A program made the translations under genes and the position numbers. DNA of 6,556 nucleotides. It comes from Anaerolineae bacterium (GTDB lineage: Bacteria > Chloroflexota > Anaerolineae > UBA4142). Where the stretch lies: NCBI GenBank assembly GCA_027457205.1, contig DAIDTM010000631.1, forward strand, positions 1 through 6,556, written 5' to 3'. Below are positions 1 through 6,556 of the stretch, piece after piece (positions within the stretch are counted from its first letter, which is position 1; the number at the start of each line of letters is the position of its first letter). Below the pieces are notes generated by a model that worked only from the letters and a program-made list of their open reading frames with translations, searched no databases and was not told the DNA's origin.

Positions 1-14
1 GGCGCGCGCGCGCC
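1..14. repeat. Short GC dinucleotide run at the window edge
   Basis: Alternating G and C from 2 to 13, self-complementary, inside the Rmd-like gene, where it encodes an Ala-Arg-rich stretch (AGARA). It is probably a by-product of GCG/CGC codon preference. Confidence 0.4.
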
Positions 15-608
15 GGCTTCGATCTCTGCAATCTGTTTGGCAAAATTCGATGTGACGAACTGCTCGTTCTGCCGCGGTCCGATGTGGTTGGAGGGGCGCA
101 CCCGCACGACGTGCAACGCGTGACTCAGAAAATATTGCAGCCCCAGAAAATCCTGTCCGATTTTGCTGACGCCGTACGGGCTGTCGGGATGGAGCGGCGC
201 GTCTTCGCTTACCGGCAGCCGGCTTGGATCGACGCGCCCGTACTCTTCAAAGGAGCCGATCACGAGAATGCGCGCGGTAGACTTGGCTTGCGCGGCGGCA
301 TGCAGCAGGTTCACTTCCGCGCGCAGGTTCACCTCGATGGTGCCCCACGGGTCTTGCCACGAAAGCGGCGGAAATGCCTGACCGGCGAGATGATAAATCC
401 GGTCGGGCTGCGCCTGCGCAAGCAGCGCTTGGGCGAATCGTAGCTCGCGTAAATCGCCTTCGATAAACGTGACGCGCCCGTCAAGGTGGACGATGTTCTC
501 GCAATTGCCGAACACCCCGCCAAATATTTCTACGTTCCCCTGAGCCAGCAGAAAATCAGCCAGGTGGCTGCCGGCAAATCCGTTGAGACCCGTAATCAAC
601 GCGCGCAA
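1..608 (-). CDS. rmd: GDP-6-deoxy-D-mannose reductase-like SDR (C-terminus cut by window edge)
   Basis: Extended short-chain dehydrogenase of the NAD-dependent epimerase/dehydratase family; 202 residues are visible and about 100 are missing. The likely reaction is reduction of GDP-4-keto-6-deoxy-D-mannose to GDP-D-rhamnose in the cytoplasm. Seen: nucleotide-binding G7-x-x-G10-x-x-G13 in TGLNGFAGSHL; HLAGQ at 73-77; an S119-x-E121-EYG segment in place of the usual [ST]-S-E-x-YG; catalytic Y145-x-x-x-K149 in SPYGVSK; and RPSNHIGPRQ at 171-180. HLAGQ followed by W/F-x-DP, and RP-x-NHIGP-x-Q, are typical of Rmd and argue against a generic epimerase. Start choice: an ATG at 644 opens the same frame but overlaps a perfect TATAAT, so transcripts from that promoter would lack it. 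TTG at 608 has GAGGAG six bases upstream and places the Rossmann motif at the N-terminus, as usual. GDP-mannose 4,6-dehydratase is the main alternative, but its typical STSE-x-YG motif is absent. Confidence 0.8.
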   Translation of the reverse strand, partial: MRALITGLNGFAGSHLADFLLAQGNVEIFGGVFGNCENIVHLDGRVTFIEGDLRELRFAQALLAQAQPDRIYHLAGQAFPPLSWQDPWGTIEVNLRAEVNLLHAAAQAKSTARILVIGSFEEYGRVDPSRLPVSEDAPLHPDSPYGVSKIGQDFLGLQYFLSHALHVVRVRPSNHIGPRQNEQFVTSNFAKQIAEIEAGARA

Positions 609-614
609 GCGTTT

Positions 615-620
615 CTCCTC
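615..620 (-). promoter_or_regulatory. Ribosome binding site that decides the TTG start of the Rmd-like gene
   Basis: Read on the minus strand this is GAGGAG, six bases before TTG at 608. It lies inside the reading frame if ATG 644 is used, so it favours the downstream TTG start. It is the best Shine-Dalgarno match near this gene. Confidence 0.65.
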
Positions 621-642
621 GTTGAGTCTGACGTTCTGTTTC

Positions 643-671
643 ATTATACCTTAACTTGCCTCGATTCGCAA
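643..671 (-). promoter_or_regulatory. Sigma-70-type promoter of the Rmd-like gene
   Basis: On the minus strand a -35 box TTGCGA (666-671, 4/6 match) and a -10 box TATAAT (643-648, 6/6) are separated by exactly 17 bp. Transcription would begin near 635-637, giving a leader of roughly 27-29 bases before TTG 608. The -10 overlaps the upstream ATG at 642-644, so that ATG would not be in the transcript. Confidence 0.65.
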
Positions 672-678
672 AACGTTT
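671..678. promoter_or_regulatory. Candidate operator: AAACGTTT palindrome between divergent promoters
   Basis: A perfect 8-bp palindrome lies between the two back-to-back -35 boxes (666-671 minus, 685-690 plus) and touches the minus-strand one. Its position would let one bound regulator affect both genes. An 8-bp palindrome can occur by chance and no regulator is visible in the window, so this is only a candidate. Confidence 0.2.
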
Positions 679-684
679 GCGGGT

Positions 685-713
685 TTGCCGCCTCGCTCAA
701 CCTGTGCTACACT
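685..713 (+). promoter_or_regulatory. Promoter of the propeller lipoprotein gene, probably giving a leaderless mRNA
   Basis: TTGCCG (685-690, 4/6) and TACACT (708-713, 4/6) are separated by exactly 17 bp. The expected transcription start is about 719-721, at the GTG codon (721) chosen as the translation start. No Shine-Dalgarno sequence precedes that GTG; the bases before it are a C run. Both boxes are imperfect, so confidence rests mainly on spacing and position. Confidence 0.5.
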
Positions 714-720
714 TGCCCCC

Positions 721-2289
721 GTGCGTTCCACTCCGAAAACCTTGCTCTGGTTTGCCCTGCTGCTGATCGCCGCGTGCGCGCCGACTCCCAAGCGCGTCGT
801 GATCTTGGTCGATGGCGAACGTCGTGTGGTGGAGACGCAAGCCGCCACGGTCCAAGATGTGCTGAACGAGCAGAACATCACGCTGGGCGATAACGACCGC
901 GTCGATCCGCCGGTATTTGCCCCCATCGCCCGCAGCGCGACGATCACCGTCACGCGCGTCCAGCTCAAAGTACAAGTCGTGCGCCAGCCGATTCCCTTCA
1001 CGCGCCAACTCGTCCGCGACGAGTCCTACCCAGCCGATCAGATGCGCATCGTGCAGCTCGGCGCGAACGGCACCGTCGAAATCACCTACACCCTTACACT
1101 CGAAGACGGCAAGGAAACATCGCAACGCGAGACCGGGCGCAGTATCATTCGCCAGCCCAAAGACGAAATTCTCGCCCTCGGGACGCAGGGCAGTTTGCCT
1201 TCCGTTCCCTTGACCGGCAGCATCGTCTATCTCGCCAACGGCAACGCGTGGGTAATGCGCCACTCCAGCGGCGAAAAACGTCCGCTCACATCGACCGGCG
1301 ATCTGGACGGGCGCGTCTTTTCATTGTCCGCCGATGGACGTTGGCTGCTTTTCTCGCGCGCGGGAGATTCCAACTCGAACGGACTGAACACGCTCTGGCT
1401 GATCGATACGCTCGTTCTGGGCGAAGCGCCGCGCGCGCTGCCGATCAACGATGTGTTGTACGCGCAGTTGTCGCCGGACGCGCGCAGTATCGCGTATTCG
1501 ACCGGCGAAAAGACGCCGGGCGCGCCGGGCTGGAAAGCGCACAACGATCTGCTGGTCGCGCCGCTGGTCGTGAGCGACACCGTTCCGCTCAAACCGCCGC
1601 AAACGATCTGGAAGTCCAGCGTACCGGCGCCGTACAGTTGGTGGGGCACGAATTTTGCCTGGTCGCCGGATGGTCGGGCGATTGCGTACGCGTTCGCCAA
1701 CGAGATCGGCTATATCGATCTCACGAACCGCGCTTCGTCCGATAACCCCGCGCCGCGCCGCGTGCTCAAGCGTTTCGCGCCGTTCCGCACGCGCGCCGAC
1801 TGGGTGTGGATGCCGCAGATTGCCTGGTCGCCGGACAGTCGATTTATCATCGGCGCGGCGCACGCGCCGTTGGGCAATCCGAGCGTCGCCACCGACGATC
1901 CCACGTTCGAGGTGTGGGCGCTCGCGCGTGACGGCACGGTGAACGCGCCGCTGGCAAAGCAAACCGGTATGTGGGCAGCGCCGGTGTGGTCGCCGCCGGA
2001 CGCGCGCGGCGACAGCCACATCGCCTACGGCGTCGCGCTCGCGCCGAGCGACAGCGAGCGCAGCCGCTACGCGCTGGACGTGATGGACCGCGACGGCGGC
2101 AACAAAACGCAAATCTTTCCGACCTCCAATGAAAATGGGCTTGTCGTCGTACAAGTAGCGTGGTCGCCGGACGCGCGGCAACTCGTCGCGGTGCGCGATG
2201 GCGATCTATGGCTGTACGATTTCTCGTCGGGAAGCTGGTCGCCGCTCACCGCGAATGGCGCGTCGTCGCTCCCGCGGTGGGGCAAGTAA
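721..2289 (+). CDS. Lipoprotein with DUF348, G5 domain and TolB/WD40-like beta-propeller
   Basis: A 522-residue predicted lipoprotein. The signal peptide is M-R-S-T-P-K, a hydrophobic stretch (8-17) and lipobox I16-A-A-C19, so it should be anchored outside the cytoplasmic membrane. Residues 25-80 match DUF348: VxVDG, then TVQDVLNEQNITLGDND, ending ITVTRV. Residues 81-155 match a G5 domain: VVRQPIPF, the GANGTVEITYTL region, ending P-K-DEILALGT. From about 167 to the end are PD40/WD40-like blades with repeated SPDxR motifs: SADGR 202, SPDAR 251, SPDGR 315, SPDSR 370, SPDAR 482, and a degenerate WSPPDAR near 423. In YabE/Rpf-type wall proteins DUF348-G5 precedes an enzymatic domain; here a propeller takes that place, so binding or scaffolding is inferred rather than catalysis. 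The frame is open from TTG 685, but that codon forms the -35 box, so GTG 721 is preferred. It is divergent from the Rmd-like gene and precedes the barrel-ligase gene. Its exact role is unknown. Confidence 0.85.
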   Translation: MRSTPKTLLWFALLLIAACAPTPKRVVILVDGERRVVETQAATVQDVLNEQNITLGDNDRVDPPVFAPIARSATITVTRVQLKVQVVRQPIPFTRQLVRDESYPADQMRIVQLGANGTVEITYTLTLEDGKETSQRETGRSIIRQPKDEILALGTQGSLPSVPLTGSIVYLANGNAWVMRHSSGEKRPLTSTGDLDGRVFSLSADGRWLLFSRAGDSNSNGLNTLWLIDTLVLGEAPRALPINDVLYAQLSPDARSIAYSTGEKTPGAPGWKAHNDLLVAPLVVSDTVPLKPPQTIWKSSVPAPYSWWGTNFAWSPDGRAIAYAFANEIGYIDLTNRASSDNPAPRRVLKRFAPFRTRADWVWMPQIAWSPDSRFIIGAAHAPLGNPSVATDDPTFEVWALARDGTVNAPLAKQTGMWAAPVWSPPDARGDSHIAYGVALAPSDSERSRYALDVMDRDGGNKTQIFPTSNENGLVVVQVAWSPDARQLVAVRDGDLWLYDFSSGSWSPLTANGASSLPRWGK

Positions 2290-2295
2290 AACTGG

Positions 2296-2382
2296 GTTTC
2301 ACATGGTTTCAAATCGTCTGACATCGTTTCATGTTGTTGGGCTATTTGAAACTCTTTGGAACAACTCGAAACCACATGAAAC
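2296..2382. repeat. Inverted array of 10-bp units (4 + 4) between lipoprotein and barrel-ligase genes
   Basis: Four tandem decamers (2296-2335) begin GTTTC or a variant: GTTTCACATG, GTTTCAAATC, GTCTGACATC, GTTTCATGTT. A 7-bp spacer GTTGGGC (2336-2342) follows. Then come four decamers in opposite orientation (2343-2382), each ending GAAAC or GGAAC: TATTTGAAAC, TCTTTGGAAC, AACTCGAAAC, CACATGAAAC. The 10-bp phase is kept throughout both halves. Folded on itself, 26 of 40 positions pair by Watson-Crick rules; the outermost unit pairs at 8/10. It fills almost the whole gap after the TAA at 2287-2289. ATG 2331 and ATG 2376 both fall inside units. There is no T run as in an intrinsic terminator. The region is AT-richer than the flanking genes. 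Confidence 0.85.
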
Positions 2383-4991
2383 GAAATCTTGTCGTCGCTA
2401 TTTTCTGTGCTGCCATCATTTTCGTTGTGGCGTTCATTTCCTATCGAATCGTTCGGGACGAGCAGACGCAGACGCGCGGCGTGACGTACGGGGCGTCGAT
2501 CAAGCCGCCGCTCGCACCAGCGACCATTGGCGTCAACGTCTCGCTCGATCAGTATTCGAGCGAAGCTGATTTGCGCCGCGCGCTCGAGCTGATTCACGGT
2601 AGCCGATTCTATCTGGCGCGCCAGCATTTTTACTGGAGCGAGATCGAGCCGCAGCCGGGTGTGTTTCAGTGGGACAAGTGGGACCGCATCGTCAATCTCG
2701 CCGGCGAGTACGGGATAGAATTGACCGCGGTGTTGGACACGTCGCCAGCATGGGCGCGCGCGCCGGGCGACCAAGACCTTGTGACCGCGCCGCCGGTCAA
2801 CGTCGACGATTACGCGCGGTTCGTCGCGGCGTTCGTCCAGCGGTACGGCAGCCGCGTGTATCGGATTCAACTGTGGGACAATCCGAACATCCAGCCGTTT
2901 TGGGGGCACCGCAACGCCGACGCGATCCAGTACACCGCGCTCTTGCGCGCTGGCGCGATCGCGGCGCGCGCGGTCGATCCCGCTGTCAGCATTATCTCGG
3001 CGGGACTCGCGCCTAACGACGAGTTGATTCGCGGTCATCCCGATTACTCGGACATTCTGTTCTTGCGCGAAATGTACGACGCCGGCGCGCAGCCGTACTT
3101 TGACATCCTCGGCGCTGAACCGTACGGGATGTGGAGCGGACCCGACGACCGCCGCGTCGCGATGGACGTTTTCAATTTCTCGCGCGCGATCCTGCTACGC
3201 GAGGAGATGGTCGCGCATGGCGACGCGTCCAAGCCGATGTGGGCGGTCGAGTTTGGCTGGAACGCGCTGCCGCCGGACTGGCGCGGCAAGCCGTCGCCGT
3301 GGGGCACTGATACGCCGCAGAAACAGAACGCGCGGCTCGTCGCCGCGGTGCAGCGCGCGCGGAGCGAATGGCCCTGGATGACCGCGCTGATCGTCCAGAC
3401 CTTTCAACCGAACGCGCCGAGCGACGATCCGATCTGGGGTTTTGCGCTTTTCGATAAAAATTTTCAGCCGACTCCGTTGATGACTGGCGTCGAGGACGCC
3501 ATGACCGCGCCGTTTCAGCCCGCCACGTTTGATTTCACGCGTTTCTACGCCATCCTCGCCGCGCTGCTCGTCGGCGCGCTGGTTGCCGTTTGGCGCGGCG
3601 CGGTTGCCGCCGTCGCGCTCCTGCCGGCGATTCAAAACGCGTGGCGCGCGATTGAAGCACGCTTTATCGCGCTGCCGGAGATCGCGCAATTCGCGCTGCT
3701 CGCGTTCGGCGTCGTCGCGTTTTACTATTCGCCGAATGTCGTCCTGAATTTCGCGCTGCTCGCGCTCCTCGTCTTTCTGTTTGCGCTGCGCCTCGATCTT
3801 GGCTTGGCAATCGCCGTCTTTACGATCCCGTTCTACTTGCTGCCCAAAACGCTTCTCGGCTCGGCGCAATTTTCGTTGATCGAGGTGCTGACGTTGGTTG
3901 CGGTCGCGGCGTGGACGGTGAGGCAAGTAACAAGTGAAAAGGCAAAAGGCAAATTTGACTTTTCGCTTTCTACTTTTGACTTGGCGATCATCTTCTTCGT
4001 CTTGCTCGGCGTCGTCTCTGTCCGAATGGCGGGCAACTTTGGCGTGGCGATGCGCGAGTTTCGCGTGATCGTCATCGAACCGGCGCTGCTGTACGGATTG
4101 ATTCGCGCGTCGAGTCTCACGCGGCGCGACGTGTGGCGATTGGTGGACGCATTCATCCTGTCCGCGGTTGCCGTGTCGCTCATTGGACTGTACCAATTCG
4201 TGTTCACAAATTACGTGATCGTCGCCGAGGGCGTGCGGCGCGTGCTCGCGGTCTACGGCTCGCCGAACAATCTCGCGCTCTACCTCGACCGCGCGCTGCC
4301 GCTCGTCATTGCACTGGCGTTGTTTGTCGGCGAACGGCGGCGGCGCGCCGCATACGCCTTTGCCGCCCTTCCGATAGCGCTGGCGGTGTATCTCACCTAC
4401 TCGCGCGGCGCATGGCTAGGCATCGGCGCGGCATTGGTCTTCATCGGCTGGTTGAGCGGACGGCGTGTGCGGCTGGCGCTTGCCGCGTTCCTCGTCATCG
4501 CCCTGATCGCGCTCATTCCATTTTCACAGACCGCGCGATTCCGATCGCTCTTTCAAGAAGGCACCGGCACCGGCTTTTTCCGCGTCAGCGTTTGGGAATC
4601 CGCAGCGGCGATGATTCGCGATCATCCGGTCTTTGGCGTGGGGTTGGACAATTTTCTGTACGAGTACCCCAAGTACATCAAGCCGGATGCGTGGCGCGAG
4701 CCGAATCTCGCGCATCCGCACAATATCGTTTTGGATTTCTGGGTGCGGCTGGGAATCGGCGGGGTCGTGGTGCTGGCGTGGTTCTTGATCGAGTTCTATC
4801 GGCGCGGATTCAAGAAGTTGGGGAGACTTGCCGGGATGGAGCGCGCGTTGGCGCTTGGATTGATGGCGAGTATGACTGCCGCGCTCGCGCACGGAATGAT
4901 CGACGCCGCGTACTTTTACGTCGATCTCGCGTTTGTGTGGATGCTGACGCTGGCGGTGATGATGCAACTGGGAGATCAGGAAATTGGGTGA
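2376..4991 (+). CDS. Glycoside-hydrolase-like barrel fused to O-antigen ligase/polymerase (Wzy_C family)
   Basis: An 871-residue membrane protein. Residues 4-22 form a signal anchor after M-K-R. Residues about 48-380 resemble a clan GH-A (beta/alpha)8 barrel: RQHFYWSEIEPQPGVFQW (82-99), TAVLDTSPAWA (117-127), LWDNPN (166-171), ILGAEPYG (244-251) and WAVEFGW (289-295). E292 is the candidate nucleophile; the acid/base glutamate of the usual WNEPN motif is N169 here. From about 389 on there are many membrane helices and Wzy_C/WaaL hallmarks: YGSPNNLALYLDRALPL (627-643), TYSRGAWLG (674-682), WESAAAMIRDHPVFGVGLDNF (740-760) and HPHNIVLDFWVRLG (780-793). The ligase/polymerase would join lipid-linked glycans outside the membrane; the barrel, after the first helix, should face the same side. 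An alternative ATG at 2331 adds 15 residues encoded wholly by repeat units, so 2376 is preferred. Neither start has a clear Shine-Dalgarno sequence. Residues 517-536 are encoded by a second repeat array. Whether the C-terminal half is ligase or polymerase cannot be settled from sequence. Confidence 0.85.
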   Translation: MKRNLVVAIFCAAIIFVVAFISYRIVRDEQTQTRGVTYGASIKPPLAPATIGVNVSLDQYSSEADLRRALELIHGSRFYLARQHFYWSEIEPQPGVFQWDKWDRIVNLAGEYGIELTAVLDTSPAWARAPGDQDLVTAPPVNVDDYARFVAAFVQRYGSRVYRIQLWDNPNIQPFWGHRNADAIQYTALLRAGAIAARAVDPAVSIISAGLAPNDELIRGHPDYSDILFLREMYDAGAQPYFDILGAEPYGMWSGPDDRRVAMDVFNFSRAILLREEMVAHGDASKPMWAVEFGWNALPPDWRGKPSPWGTDTPQKQNARLVAAVQRARSEWPWMTALIVQTFQPNAPSDDPIWGFALFDKNFQPTPLMTGVEDAMTAPFQPATFDFTRFYAILAALLVGALVAVWRGAVAAVALLPAIQNAWRAIEARFIALPEIAQFALLAFGVVAFYYSPNVVLNFALLALLVFLFALRLDLGLAIAVFTIPFYLLPKTLLGSAQFSLIEVLTLVAVAAWTVRQVTSEKAKGKFDFSLSTFDLAIIFFVLLGVVSVRMAGNFGVAMREFRVIVIEPALLYGLIRASSLTRRDVWRLVDAFILSAVAVSLIGLYQFVFTNYVIVAEGVRRVLAVYGSPNNLALYLDRALPLVIALALFVGERRRRAAYAFAALPIALAVYLTYSRGAWLGIGAALVFIGWLSGRRVRLALAAFLVIALIALIPFSQTARFRSLFQEGTGTGFFRVSVWESAAAMIRDHPVFGVGLDNFLYEYPKYIKPDAWREPNLAHPHNIVLDFWVRLGIGGVVVLAWFLIEFYRRGFKKLGRLAGMERALALGLMASMTAALAHGMIDAAYFYVDLAFVWMLTLAVMMQLGDQEIG
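3926..3981. repeat. Inverted array of 7-bp units (4 + 4) inside the barrel-ligase coding sequence
   Basis: Four heptads in one orientation (3926-3953: AGTAACA, AGTGAAA, AGGCAAA, AGGCAAA) are followed with no spacer by four in the other (3954-3981: TTTGACT, TTTCGCT, TTCTACT, TTTGACT). The centre is AAATTT and 21 of 28 positions pair. The array is read through in frame and encodes residues 517-536, a hydrophilic Lys/Ser/Asp-rich loop between two predicted membrane helices. Its A/T-rich codons (AAA, AGT, TTT) stand out against the surrounding GC-rich codon use, which fits insertion or local expansion of an intergenic-type element. Confidence 0.85.
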
Positions 4992-5052
4992 TTAGGCGGT
5001 TGGGTAGTTCGCCCCTCGTTTATTTGTCATTTGCCCATTTGTCATTTATAAT
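4985..5052. repeat. Direct short-period array (8-bp, then 7/8-bp units) at the end of the barrel-ligase gene
   Basis: Two parts. First, three octamers TGGGTGAT, TAGGCGGT, TGGGTAGT (4985-5008); the first holds the TGA stop (4989-4991) of the barrel-ligase gene. After a GC-rich gap come TTTGTCA, TTTGCCCA, TTTGTCA, TTTATAA (5023-5051). Unlike the other arrays, no clear inverted half is seen. The first TTTGTCA supplies the -35 box and the last unit the -10 box of the uxs promoter. Confidence 0.6.
5024..5052 (+). promoter_or_regulatory. Strong sigma-70-type promoter of uxs
   Basis: TTGTCA (5024-5029, 5/6) and TATAAT (5047-5052, 6/6) are separated by exactly 17 bp, the best promoter match in the window. 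Transcription should begin near 5058-5060, giving a leader of about 25 bases with a good ribosome binding site. It implies that uxs can be expressed independently of the upstream gene. Confidence 0.8.
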
Positions 5053-5069
5053 TGCGCCACATCGCTTGT

Positions 5070-5074
5070 GGAGG
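5070..5074 (+). promoter_or_regulatory. Ribosome binding site of uxs
   Basis: GGAGG lies ten bases before ATG 5085. The same frame is open from TTG 5052, but that codon begins on the last base of the -10 box and so would not be in the transcript. This fixes the start at 5085. Confidence 0.75.
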
Positions 5075-5084
5075 TATTTCACCA

Positions 5085-6020
<936 letters not shown>

Positions 6021-6023
<3 letters not shown>

Positions 6024-6100
6024 TCAGTTGGTCGCCTGGTCATCTAGTCACATAGTCAGTTGACTACCTGACCACACGACTATCCGACTATCGGACGGGT
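6021..6100. repeat. Inverted array of 8-bp units (5 + 5) between uxs and the next ligase gene
   Basis: Ten consecutive octamers keep exact 8-bp phase over 80 bp. The first five carry GTC at positions 3-5 (TAGTCAGT, TGGTCGCC, TGGTCATC, TAGTCACA, TAGTCAGT). The next five carry GAC at positions 2-4 (TGACTACC, TGACCACA, CGACTATC, CGACTATC, GGACGGGT). The centre is TAGTCA-GT-TGACTA (6053-6066), and 25 of 38 positions pair when folded. The TAG of the first unit is the uxs stop codon. The last base touches the ATG at 6101. There is no T run after the dyad, so it does not look like a classical terminator. Confidence 0.9.
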
Positions 6101-6556
6101 ATGATTCATGTGGAGACTGCGCGGCATAATCTGAACTGGCTCTGGCTCGCGCTGGCTTTTCTCGCAACCGCCGGCGCGTTGATTGTTTTGCCGCTGACGA
6201 GCGCGGTGCTCGCGATCGGCGGCGCGCTCGCCGCGCTTGCCATCCTGCGTTTTCCCGAACTGGCGCTATACGCGCTCGTCTTCGCCGTGCCGTACGGCTC
6301 GTTGTTTCCGGTCTCTGTCGGCGCAGGCAATCTGACGGCGGTCGATCTGCTGGTTGCGCTGGTGATCGCGCTGTGGCTCGCGCGGATGATCGTGCAGGAT
6401 CGCGCCATCGTGATCCGCTGGCAGCCCTTGGCGCTGCCCTTCGCGCTCTTTCTCGGCGCGGCGCTCCTCTCGATGACCGTCGCGCTGTCGCTCCAATTCG
6501 CGCTAAAGGAATTTGCCAAATGGGCAGAGATGTTTGCGATGTACGTTTTCGTCGCG
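6101..6556 (+). CDS. O-antigen ligase/polymerase-family membrane protein (N-terminal part, cut by window edge)
   Basis: An open frame of 152 codons running off the right edge. It begins M-I-H-V-E-T-A-R and then shows at least four hydrophobic stretches: about 13-32 (NWLWLALAFLATAGALIVLP and onward), 34-48, 55-70 and 82-95, with another near 109-128. The pattern of short N-terminal helices, a GNLTAVDLLVALVIALWLAR stretch and then a K-E-F-A-K-W-A-E-M segment matches the start of O-antigen ligase-family proteins. The same layout is seen in the membrane half of the upstream barrel-ligase (SLIEVLTLVAVAAW, then AMREFRVIVIEP), so the two look like distant paralogues. This copy has no barrel domain. 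Start: ATG 6101 lies only two bases after GGACGG, too close for a ribosome site; GTG 6110 in the same frame is better spaced and remains possible. A TATGAT at 6100-6105 overlaps the ATG, but no good -35 box was found. Confidence 0.75.
   Translation, partial: MIHVETARHNLNWLWLALAFLATAGALIVLPLTSAVLAIGGALAALAILRFPELALYALVFAVPYGSLFPVSVGAGNLTAVDLLVALVIALWLARMIVQDRAIVIRWQPLALPFALFLGAALLSMTVALSLQFALKEFAKWAEMFAMYVFVA

Noticed and set aside
84..443. Plus-strand open frame within the Rmd-like gene
   Set aside because: The minus strand gives a clear Rossmann SDR with all expected motifs; the plus-strand reading has none.
1656..1835. 16-bp direct repeat around TTGCCTGGTCGCCGGA in the lipoprotein gene
   Set aside because: It encodes the repeated A-W-S-P-D motif of two propeller blades, so it is explained by the protein fold.
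1321..2181. Minus-strand open frame of 286 codons opposite the lipoprotein gene
   Set aside because: Arg/Val/Ala-rich shadow of a convincing lipoprotein and propeller reading on the other strand.
2318..2348. Possible promoter CTGACA ... TATTTG before the barrel-ligase gene
   Set aside because: The spacer is 19 bp and the -10 matches only 3/6; it falls inside the decamer array and may be chance.
2296..2382. CRISPR-like array
   Set aside because: Units are 7-10 bp with no spacers of constant length and the second half is inverted; no cas genes are present.
3195..4196. Long minus-strand open frame (333 codons) opposite the barrel-ligase gene
   Set aside because: The product is dominated by Arg, Asp, Gln and Glu with no recognisable domain, as expected for the antisense of a GC-rich membrane-protein gene.

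Overview
The window is GC-rich bacterial chromosome. It carries part of a surface-polysaccharide locus: two nucleotide-sugar enzymes, two membrane proteins of the O-antigen ligase/polymerase family, and a lipoprotein with a beta-propeller. The high GC, the DUF348-G5-propeller lipoprotein and the short-period repeat arrays at gene borders suggest Chloroflexota, perhaps the Anaerolineae. This is an inference from style, because the window holds no rRNA or other marker gene.

Layout, left to right. (1) Minus strand, 608 to 1 and beyond the left edge: an extended SDR enzyme close to GDP-6-deoxy-D-mannose reductase (Rmd). (2) 645-720: a compact divergent promoter region. (3) Plus strand, 721-2289: a lipoprotein with DUF348, a G5 domain and a TolB/WD40-like propeller. 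(4) 2296-2382: an inverted array of 10-bp units. (5) Plus, 2376-4991: a large membrane protein that fuses a glycoside-hydrolase-like barrel to an O-antigen ligase/polymerase domain, with a second inverted array (7-bp units) inside its coding sequence. (6) 4985-5052: a third, direct array that contains the next gene's promoter. (7) Plus, 5085-6023: UDP-glucuronate decarboxylase (Uxs). (8) 6021-6100: an inverted array of 8-bp units that begins with the uxs stop codon. (9) Plus, 6101 to beyond the right edge: the start of a second O-antigen ligase-family protein.

How the genes work together. Rmd would supply GDP-D-rhamnose and Uxs would supply UDP-xylose. The membrane proteins would polymerise or attach the glycan outside the cytoplasmic membrane. 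The barrel fused to the first of them would sit on that same outer face and act on, or bind, the glycan. No glycosyltransferase or flippase is visible here; they may lie outside the window.

The strongest unexplained signal is the set of repeat arrays. Within each locus the unit length is constant (10, 7 or 8 bp, with a mixed 7/8-bp example). Unit sequences vary around a short core, and in three of the four the second half is inverted. These arrays supply start codons, stop codons and promoter elements of the genes they touch, and one is translated.
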